32,071 bases of DNA from an uncultured Bacteriovoracaceae bacterium (GCA_913053615.1 CAJXHA010000007.1:1-32071), one strand, 5' to 3'. Positions 7,286 through 17,422 are shown, numbered from the stretch's first letter. Notes: a model not told the origin generated them from the sequence alone. A program made the numbers and translations.

Positions 7286-10200
7286 TTAATCTTCCTCAAA
7301 TCCATAGTTGCAACTGAGTGTGTTTGCATTTTCGCTTACAGTTCTCACTACATCATCATCAATTCCATCTGGTACATTTATTTGTACTTCAAGTCTAATT
7401 TCTGCCTGTGAGCCAAGTAGTCCCGTTAAGTGTGAAAGTATCTCCTGGTTTATTGTACCAATATCTCTTGAAATGCGTGCTGGGTCCTGGATGGAGAATG
7501 AGGCATGAAATCTTCTTGTTTTCTTATCTTCCTTCTTCTGCGGATTTGCATCTGTAGTTTGTGAATTACTACCAATTTCAGACAAGGGTCTTACATCATC
7601 CTTTGGACGAAACTTTTCAGCAACTTCAGGTTTCACAAGAACACTATTACCATCTGCAATAGGATGCACTCCTGAAGAAAAAGTAAGTCCCATATAACAA
7701 TTTCTCGTGTTATCATATCCTTGTGCATAGAAAAAGGAATCTTCAAAACTTAGTAAAAGATTTGAATAATTTTGTTCTATAGAGTTTAGTAAGACTTCTT
7801 GTGATTTAATTCTAGGCAGATATAAATACCTAGCAAAATATTCGGCAAGGTCTTTAACGTTTACATGATCACCTTGCCATAGTGGAACTCTGTCTAACTC
7901 GCACCGTAGTGCAATTGGTGCCATTTCAGCAGCAAGCTGTCCTGCACTCACAAGTTTCCTAGAAGCTTTTTCTGCCAATGGCTCATGCCCAGTGATTCTT
8001 TCTTCTGTCCATTCAAGAACATCACCAGAAGTCATTTGTGTTGGATATATCATCCAAATAAATGTTTCTGGAATTCTTAATTCCATCACGCCACGTGCAG
8101 ATTCTTTCCTCTTGGTTGCCATTTTTGCTTGTGACTGAGTAAGGTCATATTTTTCTTTATCATCTTCAATTTCCTTCCAAGCCAAGTAGTCAGCGGTCGC
8201 TTTAATTAAGCTTTTTAAGTTTTCTCCATCAGCTGACATAAAAATTAATGTGTTCTTATTTAAACGTGGTGACGTTCCTTTTGAATCAAGTAATTCTTTT
8301 GCAAAACTTAATGCCTTTGAATCCTTCGCCTTCGATGTATGTGTATTCTCTGTAGGTAATATTACAAGTCTACAATCTAAATCATCTGGTACATCAGATG
8401 GCGATGTTGGCATAACATGAACTCTCGAAAATTCTCCTCTTCTAGATGCATTCTTTTTTACAACTTCTTGAATTTCTCTAAAAACTTCATCTTTTTTCTC
8501 TTCGAAATTTGCGGCAAGGTCTTTGGCCTTTGTTGCAATTGTGGCTCTTGTTGTAAACCAATACTTTCCAGATTCTTCATTAAGATAACTTGAACCATCT
8601 AGCTTTCTCAAGGCATCGCCAAAAGTTGCTGCTGTTTCACCTGGTTGAAAACATCCTAGTTTTATTTCTTTGTCACTAATACCTTTAGTTGTTGAGTGTT
8701 GTGTTGGAGCAGATCCAACAAAGATTGTTCTAGAGACCCTTCTTGTGGCAGAGAATCTTCCAAGATTAGGGTTTTCTCTATCTACTCTTACTGAAAATGA
8801 TTCTGGGCCATCAATATCACTCGAAATAACACCTTCCCAAGGATCTTCTAAGTAATTTGTAAGTTCTGCTTGAACATGTGGGTCATCCAAGGGAACTGTT
8901 GCGGGCAATATTAATAAATTTTTATCCTCTCTTTCCCATAGTGCATGAATTACTTTTGACATTAATCGCAAAACACCTCTAGTTTTTTGAAATCGGTCAA
9001 GTGTTGACCAAGTTTCAAATAAAAAATCAAAAAGCAATGGGTGAATAGGGTATGCGACTTCTAATCTTCTTTTGTAATCCCTCTCCCTACACTCTGAGGG
9101 AAACTCTTGGTATTGAGTTTGATAAGCATCATAAAATGATCTTACGACAGCATCTCTGCTTACAGCACTTTGATTATCTAGATTATTAAACAATCTTCTT
9201 CTAACAATTTCGAAACCCTCTTGTGGTGTAGCAGCTTTCCAAGGAGTTTCGACTCTTCCAAGAGCCTTTTTTATTCCATTAAGTGCCTTTTGACCTATCT
9301 CTCCACCAATTTCGTTATCTGAAGCTGGAACACTCACAACCAAAAAAGCCTTTGGAGATGTTTTTACAGCTTGTGTTAGCATTTGTGCAAATGTGAAATG
9401 CGTATCTAATGTTCCAGCGGGCAAATCATCACTTCTACCCAATTGTCGAGCATAGGCAACCCATTCATCAATCATAATTAAGCAAGGTGAATATTTATCA
9501 AAGAGAACTTTTAGTGTTTCTCCAGGGTTGGTACCACGTTTGTCATCTTCTTCTACTAATGCATACCCTTCTTTACCACCTAGCTGCCAAGCTATTTCTC
9601 CCCAAATAGTGTGAACCAGAGTTCCATCATCTTTTGCATGTGGTTGACCTGGAGATATATTTGTTCCAACAATAACTGCACGATGAACTTTTGTTGGTGG
9701 TTCTATTTTAACCTTTTTTACTAGCTCATCAGCACCTAATAAGTTTGAAGCTGGTGTTCCACTGAATAAATGATACAATGCCAGCATAGAGTGTGTTTTT
9801 CCACCACCAAAGTTTGTTTGTAACTCTATTACTGGCTCTCCAGAATCTCCAGAAAGTCTTTTCAATCCATTTTCAAGAAGAACTTCAAGGCCTTCTGTAA
9901 TAAAAGTTCTCTTATAAAATTCAATTGGATCTTTGTACTCATCACTGCCCTGATTTAAATAAACCTGCCATAAATCAGCTGCAAACTCTGCTTGAACAAA
10001 CTTTCCAGTTGCGACATCTTCATGAGGCATAATCACTTCTCGCCAAGGCTTTAATCCACCCTCTGGATTACCTTCAAGCTCTGCCATCCTAGATTTCTTT
10101 ACTTGATATTTTGATTGTTCTTCGTATCTAAGCCTCATAACTTCATGCTTGTGCTTTGAAACTTCGTCGGTTTTATTACTAGCAACTGATTGTAATAATC

Positions 10201-10552
10201 TTTCCATAGAATCAAGTGCTCTATATGAGTCATCTGTACTGAAGGTTTTTTGATGTGCCCACTTGTTTCTTATATCACGAAGTTCACTAGTAATGTTTCT
10301 ATCATTTCTACTTAGAGTTTTTCCAAAAACACTATTCCAATTATCCCACATAATTTGAAGCAAGCCCTGTACATCCCATTCAATCTTATTGGCTTTGATC
10401 ATATCCTTTTGATGTTCACGAAGATTATTACTTACAGTAGTAATCCAATCATCACCATAAGTTTGATTAAGTTCTCTCTCAACATAAGGAGTTAATTCTT
10501 CTTGCAGAATATCTAAACACTTTCCAATTCTTTCTCTATTACTTATTGCCAT
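7286..10552 (-). CDS. HEPN-DUF499 AAA ATPase of an Hma-like defence system
   Basis: Large ATPase, 1088 aa. Residues about 1-125 form a Swt1-type HEPN domain with RNKWAH (R95, H100), the RX4H motif of HEPN ribonucleases. The ATPase core has NFGGGKTHS (Walker A, about 247-255) and LIMIDEW (Walker B, about 358-364), typical of DUF499 proteins, and a C-terminal mixed region follows. DUF499 ATPases occur next to DUF1156 methylases and large helicases in predicted phage-defence loci, exactly as here (16 nt gap to the methylase gene). The start has AAGGGG 7 nt upstream. The role, perhaps as loader or switch of the helicase-methylase complex, is inferred; an RNase activity of the HEPN domain is possible. 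Confidence 0.88.
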   Translation of the reverse strand: MAISNRERIGKCLDILQEELTPYVERELNQTYGDDWITTVSNNLREHQKDMIKANKIEWDVQGLLQIMWDNWNSVFGKTLSRNDRNITSELRDIRNKWAHQKTFSTDDSYRALDSMERLLQSVASNKTDEVSKHKHEVMRLRYEEQSKYQVKKSRMAELEGNPEGGLKPWREVIMPHEDVATGKFVQAEFAADLWQVYLNQGSDEYKDPIEFYKRTFITEGLEVLLENGLKRLSGDSGEPVIELQTNFGGGKTHSMLALYHLFSGTPASNLLGADELVKKVKIEPPTKVHRAVIVGTNISPGQPHAKDDGTLVHTIWGEIAWQLGGKEGYALVEEDDKRGTNPGETLKVLFDKYSPCLIMIDEWVAYARQLGRSDDLPAGTLDTHFTFAQMLTQAVKTSPKAFLVVSVPASDNEIGGEIGQKALNGIKKALGRVETPWKAATPQEGFEIVRRRLFNNLDNQSAVSRDAVVRSFYDAYQTQYQEFPSECRERDYKRRLEVAYPIHPLLFDFLFETWSTLDRFQKTRGVLRLMSKVIHALWEREDKNLLILPATVPLDDPHVQAELTNYLEDPWEGVISSDIDGPESFSVRVDRENPNLGRFSATRRVSRTIFVGSAPTQHSTTKGISDKEIKLGCFQPGETAATFGDALRKLDGSSYLNEESGKYWFTTRATIATKAKDLAANFEEKKDEVFREIQEVVKKNASRRGEFSRVHVMPTSPSDVPDDLDCRLVILPTENTHTSKAKDSKALSFAKELLDSKGTSPRLNKNTLIFMSADGENLKSLIKATADYLAWKEIEDDKEKYDLTQSQAKMATKRKESARGVMELRIPETFIWMIYPTQMTSGDVLEWTEERITGHEPLAEKASRKLVSAGQLAAEMAPIALRCELDRVPLWQGDHVNVKDLAEYFARYLYLPRIKSQEVLLNSIEQNYSNLLLSFEDSFFYAQGYDNTRNCYMGLTFSSGVHPIADGNSVLVKPEVAEKFRPKDDVRPLSEIGSNSQTTDANPQKKEDKKTRRFHASFSIQDPARISRDIGTINQEILSHLTGLLGSQAEIRLEVQINVPDGIDDDVVRTVSENANTLSCNYGFEED

Positions 10553-10568
10553 ACCGCACCCCTTGTTT

Positions 10569-13388
10569 TTAAACTTGCATTGCCCTCTCAGACATACTAC
10601 TCCAGGCAGTAATTAGAGAATTATAAACTCTAGATTCATTAATCCATTCCTTCTTTACACAAAGGTTATAACATCTATATGCTAGTTTTTTACAACTCTC
10701 AGCCCTCTCCCCAACATCCAACAACAACTTTGCTGCTTCTTGCTCTCCATTTTTCTCTAAAATTTTATAAAGATAGTGAGTAATTTCCCATATGCTTTTC
10801 GTAGAAACATCACTCGAATTCCAATTATCAGGTAAGTCTTCGGTATTAATGAGTTTAACTTTTCCATTTTTTGAAATTAAAGTTTTATTAGATGTTGAAT
10901 TTAAATTTACATTCTTTGCTTGAGCTAAGGTATTTGCATCTCCATATGCCCCCTCCTCGAAACCATTGATCGAAAACCAGGTTAGACAAAAACGAGTATA
11001 ATTATCAAACTCATTCTCTGACTCTTCCATCACTTCATCTAATATTTGGTTTATTAAAATTAGTGCGGATCTTACGCTCATTATACTTCCGTCATTCTCA
11101 ACCACTTTCTCATACCTAGAAAAAACACCAATTCCAGGACCAATAATTGATTGTTCCAAATCCACTGCTGCAATATTGGCACTTCTCATATGATCTAAAC
11201 TTGTAGATAACTCAGCCTTAAGCTCTTGCATAAAGCTTCTTTTTGGAATTATCTTTCCATTCCGATTTGGATTAGGCCTACAAGTCAATACGATAGATGA
11301 TGCAAGTGCGTTGTTTCCCATACCAATCATTCTTGTTGATTGCTCACTTCTTAATGGCCATGTACCAGTTATTCTCAAACCTGAATTTATTAATGCACTT
11401 AAAAATGCTTCCCATCCAGAGGATACTCTATTGTTATCGCTTAGCTCTGATTGTTTAAATGCATAGTAAACCGTCATTGGATATAGATTATTTATTGTAT
11501 TTGATAAATTTGTAAAAACCTGAGTCATTCCTTTTAAGAAGAAATCATTAGCAAGCTTTTTACTTTTATGCCTAATTGGTGACGCAATTAATTCCGTACT
11601 TTTAGGCACCAATACAGTTTTAAAATAATTTGGATAAATACTTTTCAATGAATTTCTCATCCATACATAGAAAAAATCTGATAAATCTGCATATCCAATA
11701 TTGTCATAGTAAGGTGGGTCTGTTGAAATTACAGCACCTAATGAAAGTTTTTGAGAGCTAGCATCCTCAACATAAGCTTTACCCATCTGGTAAGCTGGTA
11801 ATTTTTCGATGCATTTGGATTGATATTCAATATTATTGATAAATCCACCTACATTTTTTCCTAGCATATTTGCTTCGCCAAAGTCCCAAACCATCGGAAC
11901 AGCATGACGATTAAACAAGCCCATAATTTTTTCATTTCCAGCCCTCCATCCAGTTAGAGAATTGTTAAAGTCAGCCGTTCTGTCTATTGAAAGTGCAATA
12001 TAGGTTGCAATACATTCTGCATAGGCTATTGCACCACTTCCCCCCTCAGAAATTCTCTTTCCCTTTTCAACCCCTTCATTCACTAAATCATTTGTTATTT
12101 TTTCAATTACCTTAGGTATACATTCAGAAAACGTTATAAGACCAAGCATCTGTCGATTTAAAAATAAATCTTTATGTTCAAGCATTCCATACTCTTGAAC
12201 CCTAAAACCTAACGCTTTCGATGGCAGTTTTGTTGTAATTACGTTATCAGGATAGGTTATATTTTTTATGATTTTTTCATATTTTTCATCAGGCTCTACA
12301 TATATTTTTTCCCTATCTCCCTGAAGAGCTATTGCCACTAATTTAAAACCAATTTTTCCTTTTTTCCCTTGTTCTCTTATATAATCAAAGGGAATAGGTG
12401 TATTTGAAATTACACATCGCCCCCCAGAACGACCAATTGTGCCAATAGTATTTTTACTTTTATCGTTGTATGTCACTCTAATTGAATACGTATTGTTTTT
12501 AACTTCAACCTTTAATTTTGTATTATTTTTTTTTGACAGTAAGAAATTCTTTATTAATGGTACTTTTTGTCCTTTCAAAAAAGGATCAGGACTTTCTACG
12601 GTTCTGGCCCATATCCATGCAACAACAGGTAGCTCTCGACCTAAATATTTGTTAAACTGCTTGTTGATGCCAACATGCTTATCCGTTATTTCAATATTCT
12701 TCCAATTATTTCCAATTAAGTCATTTACGATTTTCCATACCCAATATCCATACCTTCTTACATCTTCAGCAATAACATCAAGACTCCTCTTATATTTTTT
12801 ATTTTTATTTAATTTAATCAAATCTGTTTCAGTATATTCGCCATATGGTTTTTCAACATTAAAAGCATAGGGTAGCTCTATCATTGATTTTGTTATAAGT
12901 GCAGCGACAGGGTTCAAATCGCTTCCAACCGAACTTAATCCTAAACGTCCTGCTTCTGTAGGTATTGCACCTCCTCCACAAAAAGGATCATAGATAAAAG
13001 GCAAGGCACAACCATCAATTTCAATATTGTTAACTCTGCAATTTATCAACCAAGATTTTTTTATTTCGGAATATGCTAGTTTCATCAATTCTTCATCATC
13101 ACTATTTTTCCAATCTGAAAGTTTTTCGATTATTTTAAATAAAGACTCTTTCTTCTTTAAGGCGTCTCGCATACTCCCTTTTTTTGTAATATTAAATTCA
13201 CTTACCGGGTCGTTTACCAATTGAGCGAAAATTACTGCTCGTGCAGCAGCAAATGGTCTTCGGGCCCACCAATGGTGAATTCCCCTTGGATGAGAGCCAA
13301 TACCAGGGAGCTTCTCATAAGCACTGTTTGCATTAATTGTTTCAAGTGGTATAGATGTCTCAATTATTTTTTTTATATATACTGTCAT
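10569..13388 (-). CDS. DUF1156 DNA adenine-type methyltransferase
   Basis: Predicted DNA modification enzyme, 939 aa. The N-terminus (SIPLETINANSAYEKLPGIG, then GIHHWWARRPFAAARAVIF) is the DUF1156 domain. SAM-binding motif I is YDPFCGGGAIPTEA (D134), and catalytic motif IV is DPPYYDNI (557-564), the DPPY form of N6-adenine or N4-cytosine methylases. About 420 residues separate the two motifs, room for an inserted recognition domain. The start overlaps the helicase stop as ATGA, a sign of translational coupling. In this context it would mark self DNA for the helicase-ATPase defence complex. The target sequence cannot be read from the protein. Confidence 0.9.
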   Translation of the reverse strand: MTVYIKKIIETSIPLETINANSAYEKLPGIGSHPRGIHHWWARRPFAAARAVIFAQLVNDPVSEFNITKKGSMRDALKKKESLFKIIEKLSDWKNSDDEELMKLAYSEIKKSWLINCRVNNIEIDGCALPFIYDPFCGGGAIPTEAGRLGLSSVGSDLNPVAALITKSMIELPYAFNVEKPYGEYTETDLIKLNKNKKYKRSLDVIAEDVRRYGYWVWKIVNDLIGNNWKNIEITDKHVGINKQFNKYLGRELPVVAWIWARTVESPDPFLKGQKVPLIKNFLLSKKNNTKLKVEVKNNTYSIRVTYNDKSKNTIGTIGRSGGRCVISNTPIPFDYIREQGKKGKIGFKLVAIALQGDREKIYVEPDEKYEKIIKNITYPDNVITTKLPSKALGFRVQEYGMLEHKDLFLNRQMLGLITFSECIPKVIEKITNDLVNEGVEKGKRISEGGSGAIAYAECIATYIALSIDRTADFNNSLTGWRAGNEKIMGLFNRHAVPMVWDFGEANMLGKNVGGFINNIEYQSKCIEKLPAYQMGKAYVEDASSQKLSLGAVISTDPPYYDNIGYADLSDFFYVWMRNSLKSIYPNYFKTVLVPKSTELIASPIRHKSKKLANDFFLKGMTQVFTNLSNTINNLYPMTVYYAFKQSELSDNNRVSSGWEAFLSALINSGLRITGTWPLRSEQSTRMIGMGNNALASSIVLTCRPNPNRNGKIIPKRSFMQELKAELSTSLDHMRSANIAAVDLEQSIIGPGIGVFSRYEKVVENDGSIMSVRSALILINQILDEVMEESENEFDNYTRFCLTWFSINGFEEGAYGDANTLAQAKNVNLNSTSNKTLISKNGKVKLINTEDLPDNWNSSDVSTKSIWEITHYLYKILEKNGEQEAAKLLLDVGERAESCKKLAYRCYNLCVKKEWINESRVYNSLITAWSSMSERAMQV

Positions 13389-16300
13389 TTTATCTCACTC
13401 GATTTTTTATATAGTTCTTTAATTTTATAATTAATACTAGTTGCTTCAAAATCAGGTTCATTTGTGAAGGGCTCCCTAATATATACAGGGTCTTTTGCAA
13501 TATCATTTTCGATCTCAACTATTGCGAGGATAAAACTATCTGGCTTATTCAAGCCTACTAATATTTCATTTTTAGTTATTGTTACAGTTTCTGCACCAAA
13601 GACACGGCCTTTTACTTCGATAAACCTAAGGTTACCTTCTTTATCTTTAGATTCAATGTCATAACCACATTTCTCATGGCTAACATCTCTTGGAACATTT
13701 CCAAGACTTCGTTCTACTTCAAAGATTTTATTCATCGCAATCATTTCTGATTTCTTAGTTTCTTTTGCAAAGAGCCCTATTTCCTCAGAAGATTTTCCTT
13801 CTATCTTTTGAAGAAATCCTTTCGGTATTATCAAGGCACCACCAATAACTACGGGAGGAAGAGGGGATACCTGTCTTTCTTGTTGGATTTCTAGTTCTCT
13901 TTTCTTTAATCTTGTAGCAAGATCATCTGCTCTTTGCTGTGCTTTTTTTGAATTTAACTTGGTATTTTTCTTCTTTCCAGACTCTTCTTGAAGTCTTAGC
14001 TGCTCTGAACGATGATCCCAGTATCCTATTTCCTTAGTTAACCTTGTCTTAACTGCTTTTAATGTTTTATCTAATCTCACAAAGATTCTTTCTTTTATTT
14101 CGTCAAAGTGCCTTGGGACTATGTTTTCTATTGCGTAGGACACGGCCATATCTTCTGGTGAACTCAATTGTGACAGTTTTTCTTCAAGAGTAGGTTCTAA
14201 TTTGATTATCTCATCATCTGTTAGCGGCCTATAATTTAAGAAAGGGGCATAGCCTGCTTGAACAAATTTTTCTACATTAGCCTTATTTTCATAAGACTTT
14301 ATATTTCCCTCTAAAAAAAGCATCTGCTTTGAAATTATTCTTCGATGCCCATCTTTATTAACTCGACCATCTTGAACTCCATGTTCAAGATAGACTAGTA
14401 AACGTAAGTCTTCTGAACAATCTTCTGGATCTACTAAAATTGCACCTTGTTTTAGAATATCTTTATTTTTCTGTAAGATTATATCTATCGTTGCATCTAG
14501 CAGGGGATGACCTGGACAAATATACTCTGCACGTGGTTTTCCCTGAGGAGCTATAAGATCTTTTTCAAATGTAATCCGTTCGTATCTTTGTAATACTGAT
14601 TGGCCCTTTCCAATTACTCTATCAGTATTTCTAATTTGTGCTGGAACGTGCGAGATTTGATATCTTCGAGATTCCCTTTCTTGTATCGAGCCTCCTAACA
14701 TTTTGAATGACTCTTTAAAAAATGCCTCGATATAATGTGGTTGGAGCTTCTTTGCTTCAGCTCTTTCCATTTGTTCCTTAATTTCTTGAACTTTAATGCT
14801 ATCCATTGAATCATGACCAATAGCATTTTCTTTTATTAGCTCTTCAAGTTTCTCTCTGTCTAGTGATGAGTCTATTACTTGATCAAGTCGTGCTTTTACA
14901 TCAGGTCTCTCTCCATACCTAACAGCCTCAACCAGTAGGTCTCGCAATGTTCTATTGTCAAAAGTAACTTTGCCTAAGATATCAAAAACTTGACCATGGA
15001 GTGCATCTTTTTCATTATCGAGTTTTTCTAATAATCTCTGATATACTTCGCCTTCTCTTGTCTCAGATGCAACAAGATTCCATAAGTGACATACTTCTGT
15101 TTGACCAATTCTGTGTATTCGTCCAAATCTTTGTTCGAGACGATTAGGGTTCCAAGGTAAATCATAATTAATCATTAAATGTGCACGTTGTAGATTCACA
15201 CCTTCGCCAGCGGCATCAGTTGCAACTAATATTTTCACATTGGGATCATTAAGGAATTTATTTTCGGAATTTTTTCTTTCTTCTCTGGCTGATCCCCCAT
15301 GAATAGTAACAATAGAATCGCCTTCTCCAAAAAGTGTCGAAACTCTATTAACTAAATAATTTAAAGTATCTTTATGTTCTGTAAAAATTATTAACTTACG
15401 TCTAGCTCCATGTGAATCATACATTGAACTATTTTCTTGAAGTAGTTTAGATAGCTCATCCCACTTTCTATCAGTTCCAGAGCGTACAACTTGATTCGCT
15501 GTATTTTCTAAGTCTTTTAGACTTCTAATTTCTGCTTCTAATTCTGGAATTGTTTTACTTGCAGTTGCCTGATCAAGTACAAGCTCTTCTTGTTGTTCGA
15601 CCTCAAAATCTGGTGCATCTTCAAGATCTTCCAAATCCTCTACTGAAAGCTTAACATCTTCTTTCAAACTAACTTGCTCTAATGATTGCCCACGAGCTGC
15701 AAGTTTCGCTTCGTTCAAACGGTTTTCAAGCCTCTCTCTTCTTCTTTTCAAACTTTCATATATTGCTGCAGGTGATGATGCCAATCTTCGTTGTAATATT
15801 GTTAGTGCAAAGCCTACTGTTCCTCTTCTACCATCATTTTCCAAAGCATCGGCTCTGTTAAATTCATTACGAACATATTCTGTTACATCTGTATATAATT
15901 GAGCTTCAAGAGGCGATAGTTCATAGTTAACTGTGTAGGCACGTCTCTCTGGAAAAAGTGGCTTCCCATCAAACTTCACTAATTGTTCTTTTACTAATCG
16001 TCTCATCATATCTGATGGATCGATCGAGTGAACTCCTTCTCGAAATACACCTTCAAATCGGTCACCATCTAAAAGGCCAAGAAAAAGCTGAAAATCTATG
16101 TCTTTACCATTATGTGGTGTTGCTGTCATAAGCAGAAAATTTCGGGTAACTTCAGAAAGGAGTTTACCAAGTTTATATCTTTTAGTGTATTTTACTTCTC
16201 CTCCCCAATATGAAGCAGACATTTTATGGGCCTCATCACAAACGACAAGGTCCCAATCTGTAACTCTAAGTTTTTCTTGTATATCTTCATTTCTACTTAA

Positions 16301-16924
16301 TTTATCCAGACGGCAAATCACTAATGAATTTTCTAAAAACCAATTTCCCGTTCTTGCTGACTCGAGTTTGTCGTTTGTTAATATTTCAAAGGGAAGATTA
16401 AATTTATGATATAGTTCATCTTGCCACTGTTCGACTAAGTTTCCAGGACAGACAATTAAACACCTTTGTAGATCACCTCTTGCAACAAGTTCTTTTATAA
16501 GAAGACCTGCCATAATCGTTTTACCAGCACCTGGATCATCTGCAAGAAGAAATCGTAATGGTTGTCTTGGTAACATTGACTCATACACAGCTGTGATTTG
16601 ATGAGGTAATGGTTGAACTAATGATGTATGTACAGCAAGAAGAGGGTCAAACAAATATGCAAGTCTGATTCGATAAGCCTCCGATGCTAATTTTAATGCA
16701 TATCCATCAGCATCAAAACTCCATGGTCGACCATGCTCAACAACACTTAGTTCTATTTCCTTTTCTCTTAGAACAACTTCTTGTGATACTTTACCAAATG
16801 AATCTTTATAGGTGAGTGTAATGGCGGAGCTACCGTGCCATGAAATATCAATAATAGTTACTAGGGAGTCAGGTAAAATTCCTTTAACGACTGCCCCACG
16901 TTGAAGGTCTTCCAATTTGACCAT
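13385..16924 (-). CDS. SNF2-type helicase with C-terminal DUF3883 nuclease-like domain
   Basis: DrmD-like superfamily 2 helicase, 1179 aa. Motif I is ADDPGAGKT (128-136), motif II DEAH (230-233) and motif III MTATPHNG. The C-terminal helicase lobe has VATDAAGEGVNLQ and NPNRLEQRFGRIHRIGQ (motif VI). Residues about 1086-1150 (GYDIESKDKEG, then FIEVKGR with E1103 and K1105) form a DUF3883 domain with a PD-(D/E)XK-like D...ExK pattern, so a built-in nuclease is possible. The start follows AGGAGC. It heads the helicase-methylase-ATPase core and overlaps the methylase start. drmA, drmB and drmC are absent, so this is not a standard DISARM locus. Confidence 0.9.
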   Translation of the reverse strand: MVKLEDLQRGAVVKGILPDSLVTIIDISWHGSSAITLTYKDSFGKVSQEVVLREKEIELSVVEHGRPWSFDADGYALKLASEAYRIRLAYLFDPLLAVHTSLVQPLPHQITAVYESMLPRQPLRFLLADDPGAGKTIMAGLLIKELVARGDLQRCLIVCPGNLVEQWQDELYHKFNLPFEILTNDKLESARTGNWFLENSLVICRLDKLSRNEDIQEKLRVTDWDLVVCDEAHKMSASYWGGEVKYTKRYKLGKLLSEVTRNFLLMTATPHNGKDIDFQLFLGLLDGDRFEGVFREGVHSIDPSDMMRRLVKEQLVKFDGKPLFPERRAYTVNYELSPLEAQLYTDVTEYVRNEFNRADALENDGRRGTVGFALTILQRRLASSPAAIYESLKRRRERLENRLNEAKLAARGQSLEQVSLKEDVKLSVEDLEDLEDAPDFEVEQQEELVLDQATASKTIPELEAEIRSLKDLENTANQVVRSGTDRKWDELSKLLQENSSMYDSHGARRKLIIFTEHKDTLNYLVNRVSTLFGEGDSIVTIHGGSAREERKNSENKFLNDPNVKILVATDAAGEGVNLQRAHLMINYDLPWNPNRLEQRFGRIHRIGQTEVCHLWNLVASETREGEVYQRLLEKLDNEKDALHGQVFDILGKVTFDNRTLRDLLVEAVRYGERPDVKARLDQVIDSSLDREKLEELIKENAIGHDSMDSIKVQEIKEQMERAEAKKLQPHYIEAFFKESFKMLGGSIQERESRRYQISHVPAQIRNTDRVIGKGQSVLQRYERITFEKDLIAPQGKPRAEYICPGHPLLDATIDIILQKNKDILKQGAILVDPEDCSEDLRLLVYLEHGVQDGRVNKDGHRRIISKQMLFLEGNIKSYENKANVEKFVQAGYAPFLNYRPLTDDEIIKLEPTLEEKLSQLSSPEDMAVSYAIENIVPRHFDEIKERIFVRLDKTLKAVKTRLTKEIGYWDHRSEQLRLQEESGKKKNTKLNSKKAQQRADDLATRLKKRELEIQQERQVSPLPPVVIGGALIIPKGFLQKIEGKSSEEIGLFAKETKKSEMIAMNKIFEVERSLGNVPRDVSHEKCGYDIESKDKEGNLRFIEVKGRVFGAETVTITKNEILVGLNKPDSFILAIVEIENDIAKDPVYIREPFTNEPDFEATSINYKIKELYKKSSEIK

Positions 16925-17056
16925 ACCGTGCTCCTAAATATGCAACTCAACATAGAGAGAAAAATCTCCTGTGATAAATTAAAAAAATCTTGCCTAAATA
17001 GTTTATATTACACATGAACTATAATCAATTGGATTAATGACATTAAGGAATCTTAA
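16925..17056 (-). promoter_or_regulatory. Leader between DUF3768-like gene and helicase gene
   Basis: This 132-nt gap contains no gene I can support. A poor promoter candidate on the minus strand is TTGATT with TATAAA after 15 bp. There is also a small inverted repeat, GAGA-n5-TCTC. The gap may carry an internal promoter for the helicase gene, or the transcript may simply run through from the gene at 17057. Confidence 0.3.
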
Positions 17057-17422
17057 CTATATTGAAGAAGCTGATATTTTGTCTGTAATAGTCTTTTTTA
17101 ATTTTACTGAGTTGAATTCAGAACTATGACAAATCTCTAAAGATCTTCTCCCAATCTCACTAGCATAATCATATCTATCATCAAGATAATTAAATCTAAA
17201 TAGATAAGCATCTTGCTCAACAATAACCATCCCGATCGAGTGGTCATTGTTAAAATCAATTTCACTATCAAAAGAAGAAAAATTTCTTACTGCTTTTATA
17301 ATTTCAGCTCTAAATTCTGAATTTTTCACCTTGTGTGAAAGGCTTATTTCTATTTTTCCCATGGCTAAATTCTTTCTGAGCTTATCATTTAAATCTGCTA
17401 CAAGGTGTCTTCTTGCGTTCAT
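17057..17422 (-). CDS. DUF3768-like protein, first gene of the defence operon
   Basis: 121-aa soluble protein of unknown function. The central block (IIKAVRNFSSFDSEIDF, H-x-IG, then YLFRFNYLDDRYDYASE and RSLEI) resembles the DUF3768 pattern of a Phe-rich strand, HD(F/I)G and a FKIDYYD-like segment. I recall that pattern but could not test it. The start has a strong Shine-Dalgarno (AGAGGAG). It is the first gene after the palindromic operator region and is divergent from the XRE regulator, with 132 nt to the helicase gene. Whether it is functionally part of the defence system is unknown. Confidence 0.65.
   Translation of the reverse strand: MNARRHLVADLNDKLRKNLAMGKIEISLSHKVKNSEFRAEIIKAVRNFSSFDSEIDFNNDHSIGMVIVEQDAYLFRFNYLDDRYDYASEIGRRSLEICHSSEFNSVKLKKTITDKISASSI

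Noticed and set aside
7286-16924. Calling the locus DISARM or BREX
   Set aside because: The helicase and methylase are DISARM-like, but no DUF1998 (DrmB), DrmA, PLD (DrmC), PglZ or BrxC gene is present; DUF499 plus DUF1156 fits the Hma type better.
16880-16970. Short leader ORF (ATGTTGAGTTGC...) before the helicase gene
   Set aside because: It overlaps the helicase start in another frame, its Shine-Dalgarno spacing is poor, and the coded peptide shows no pattern of attenuation.
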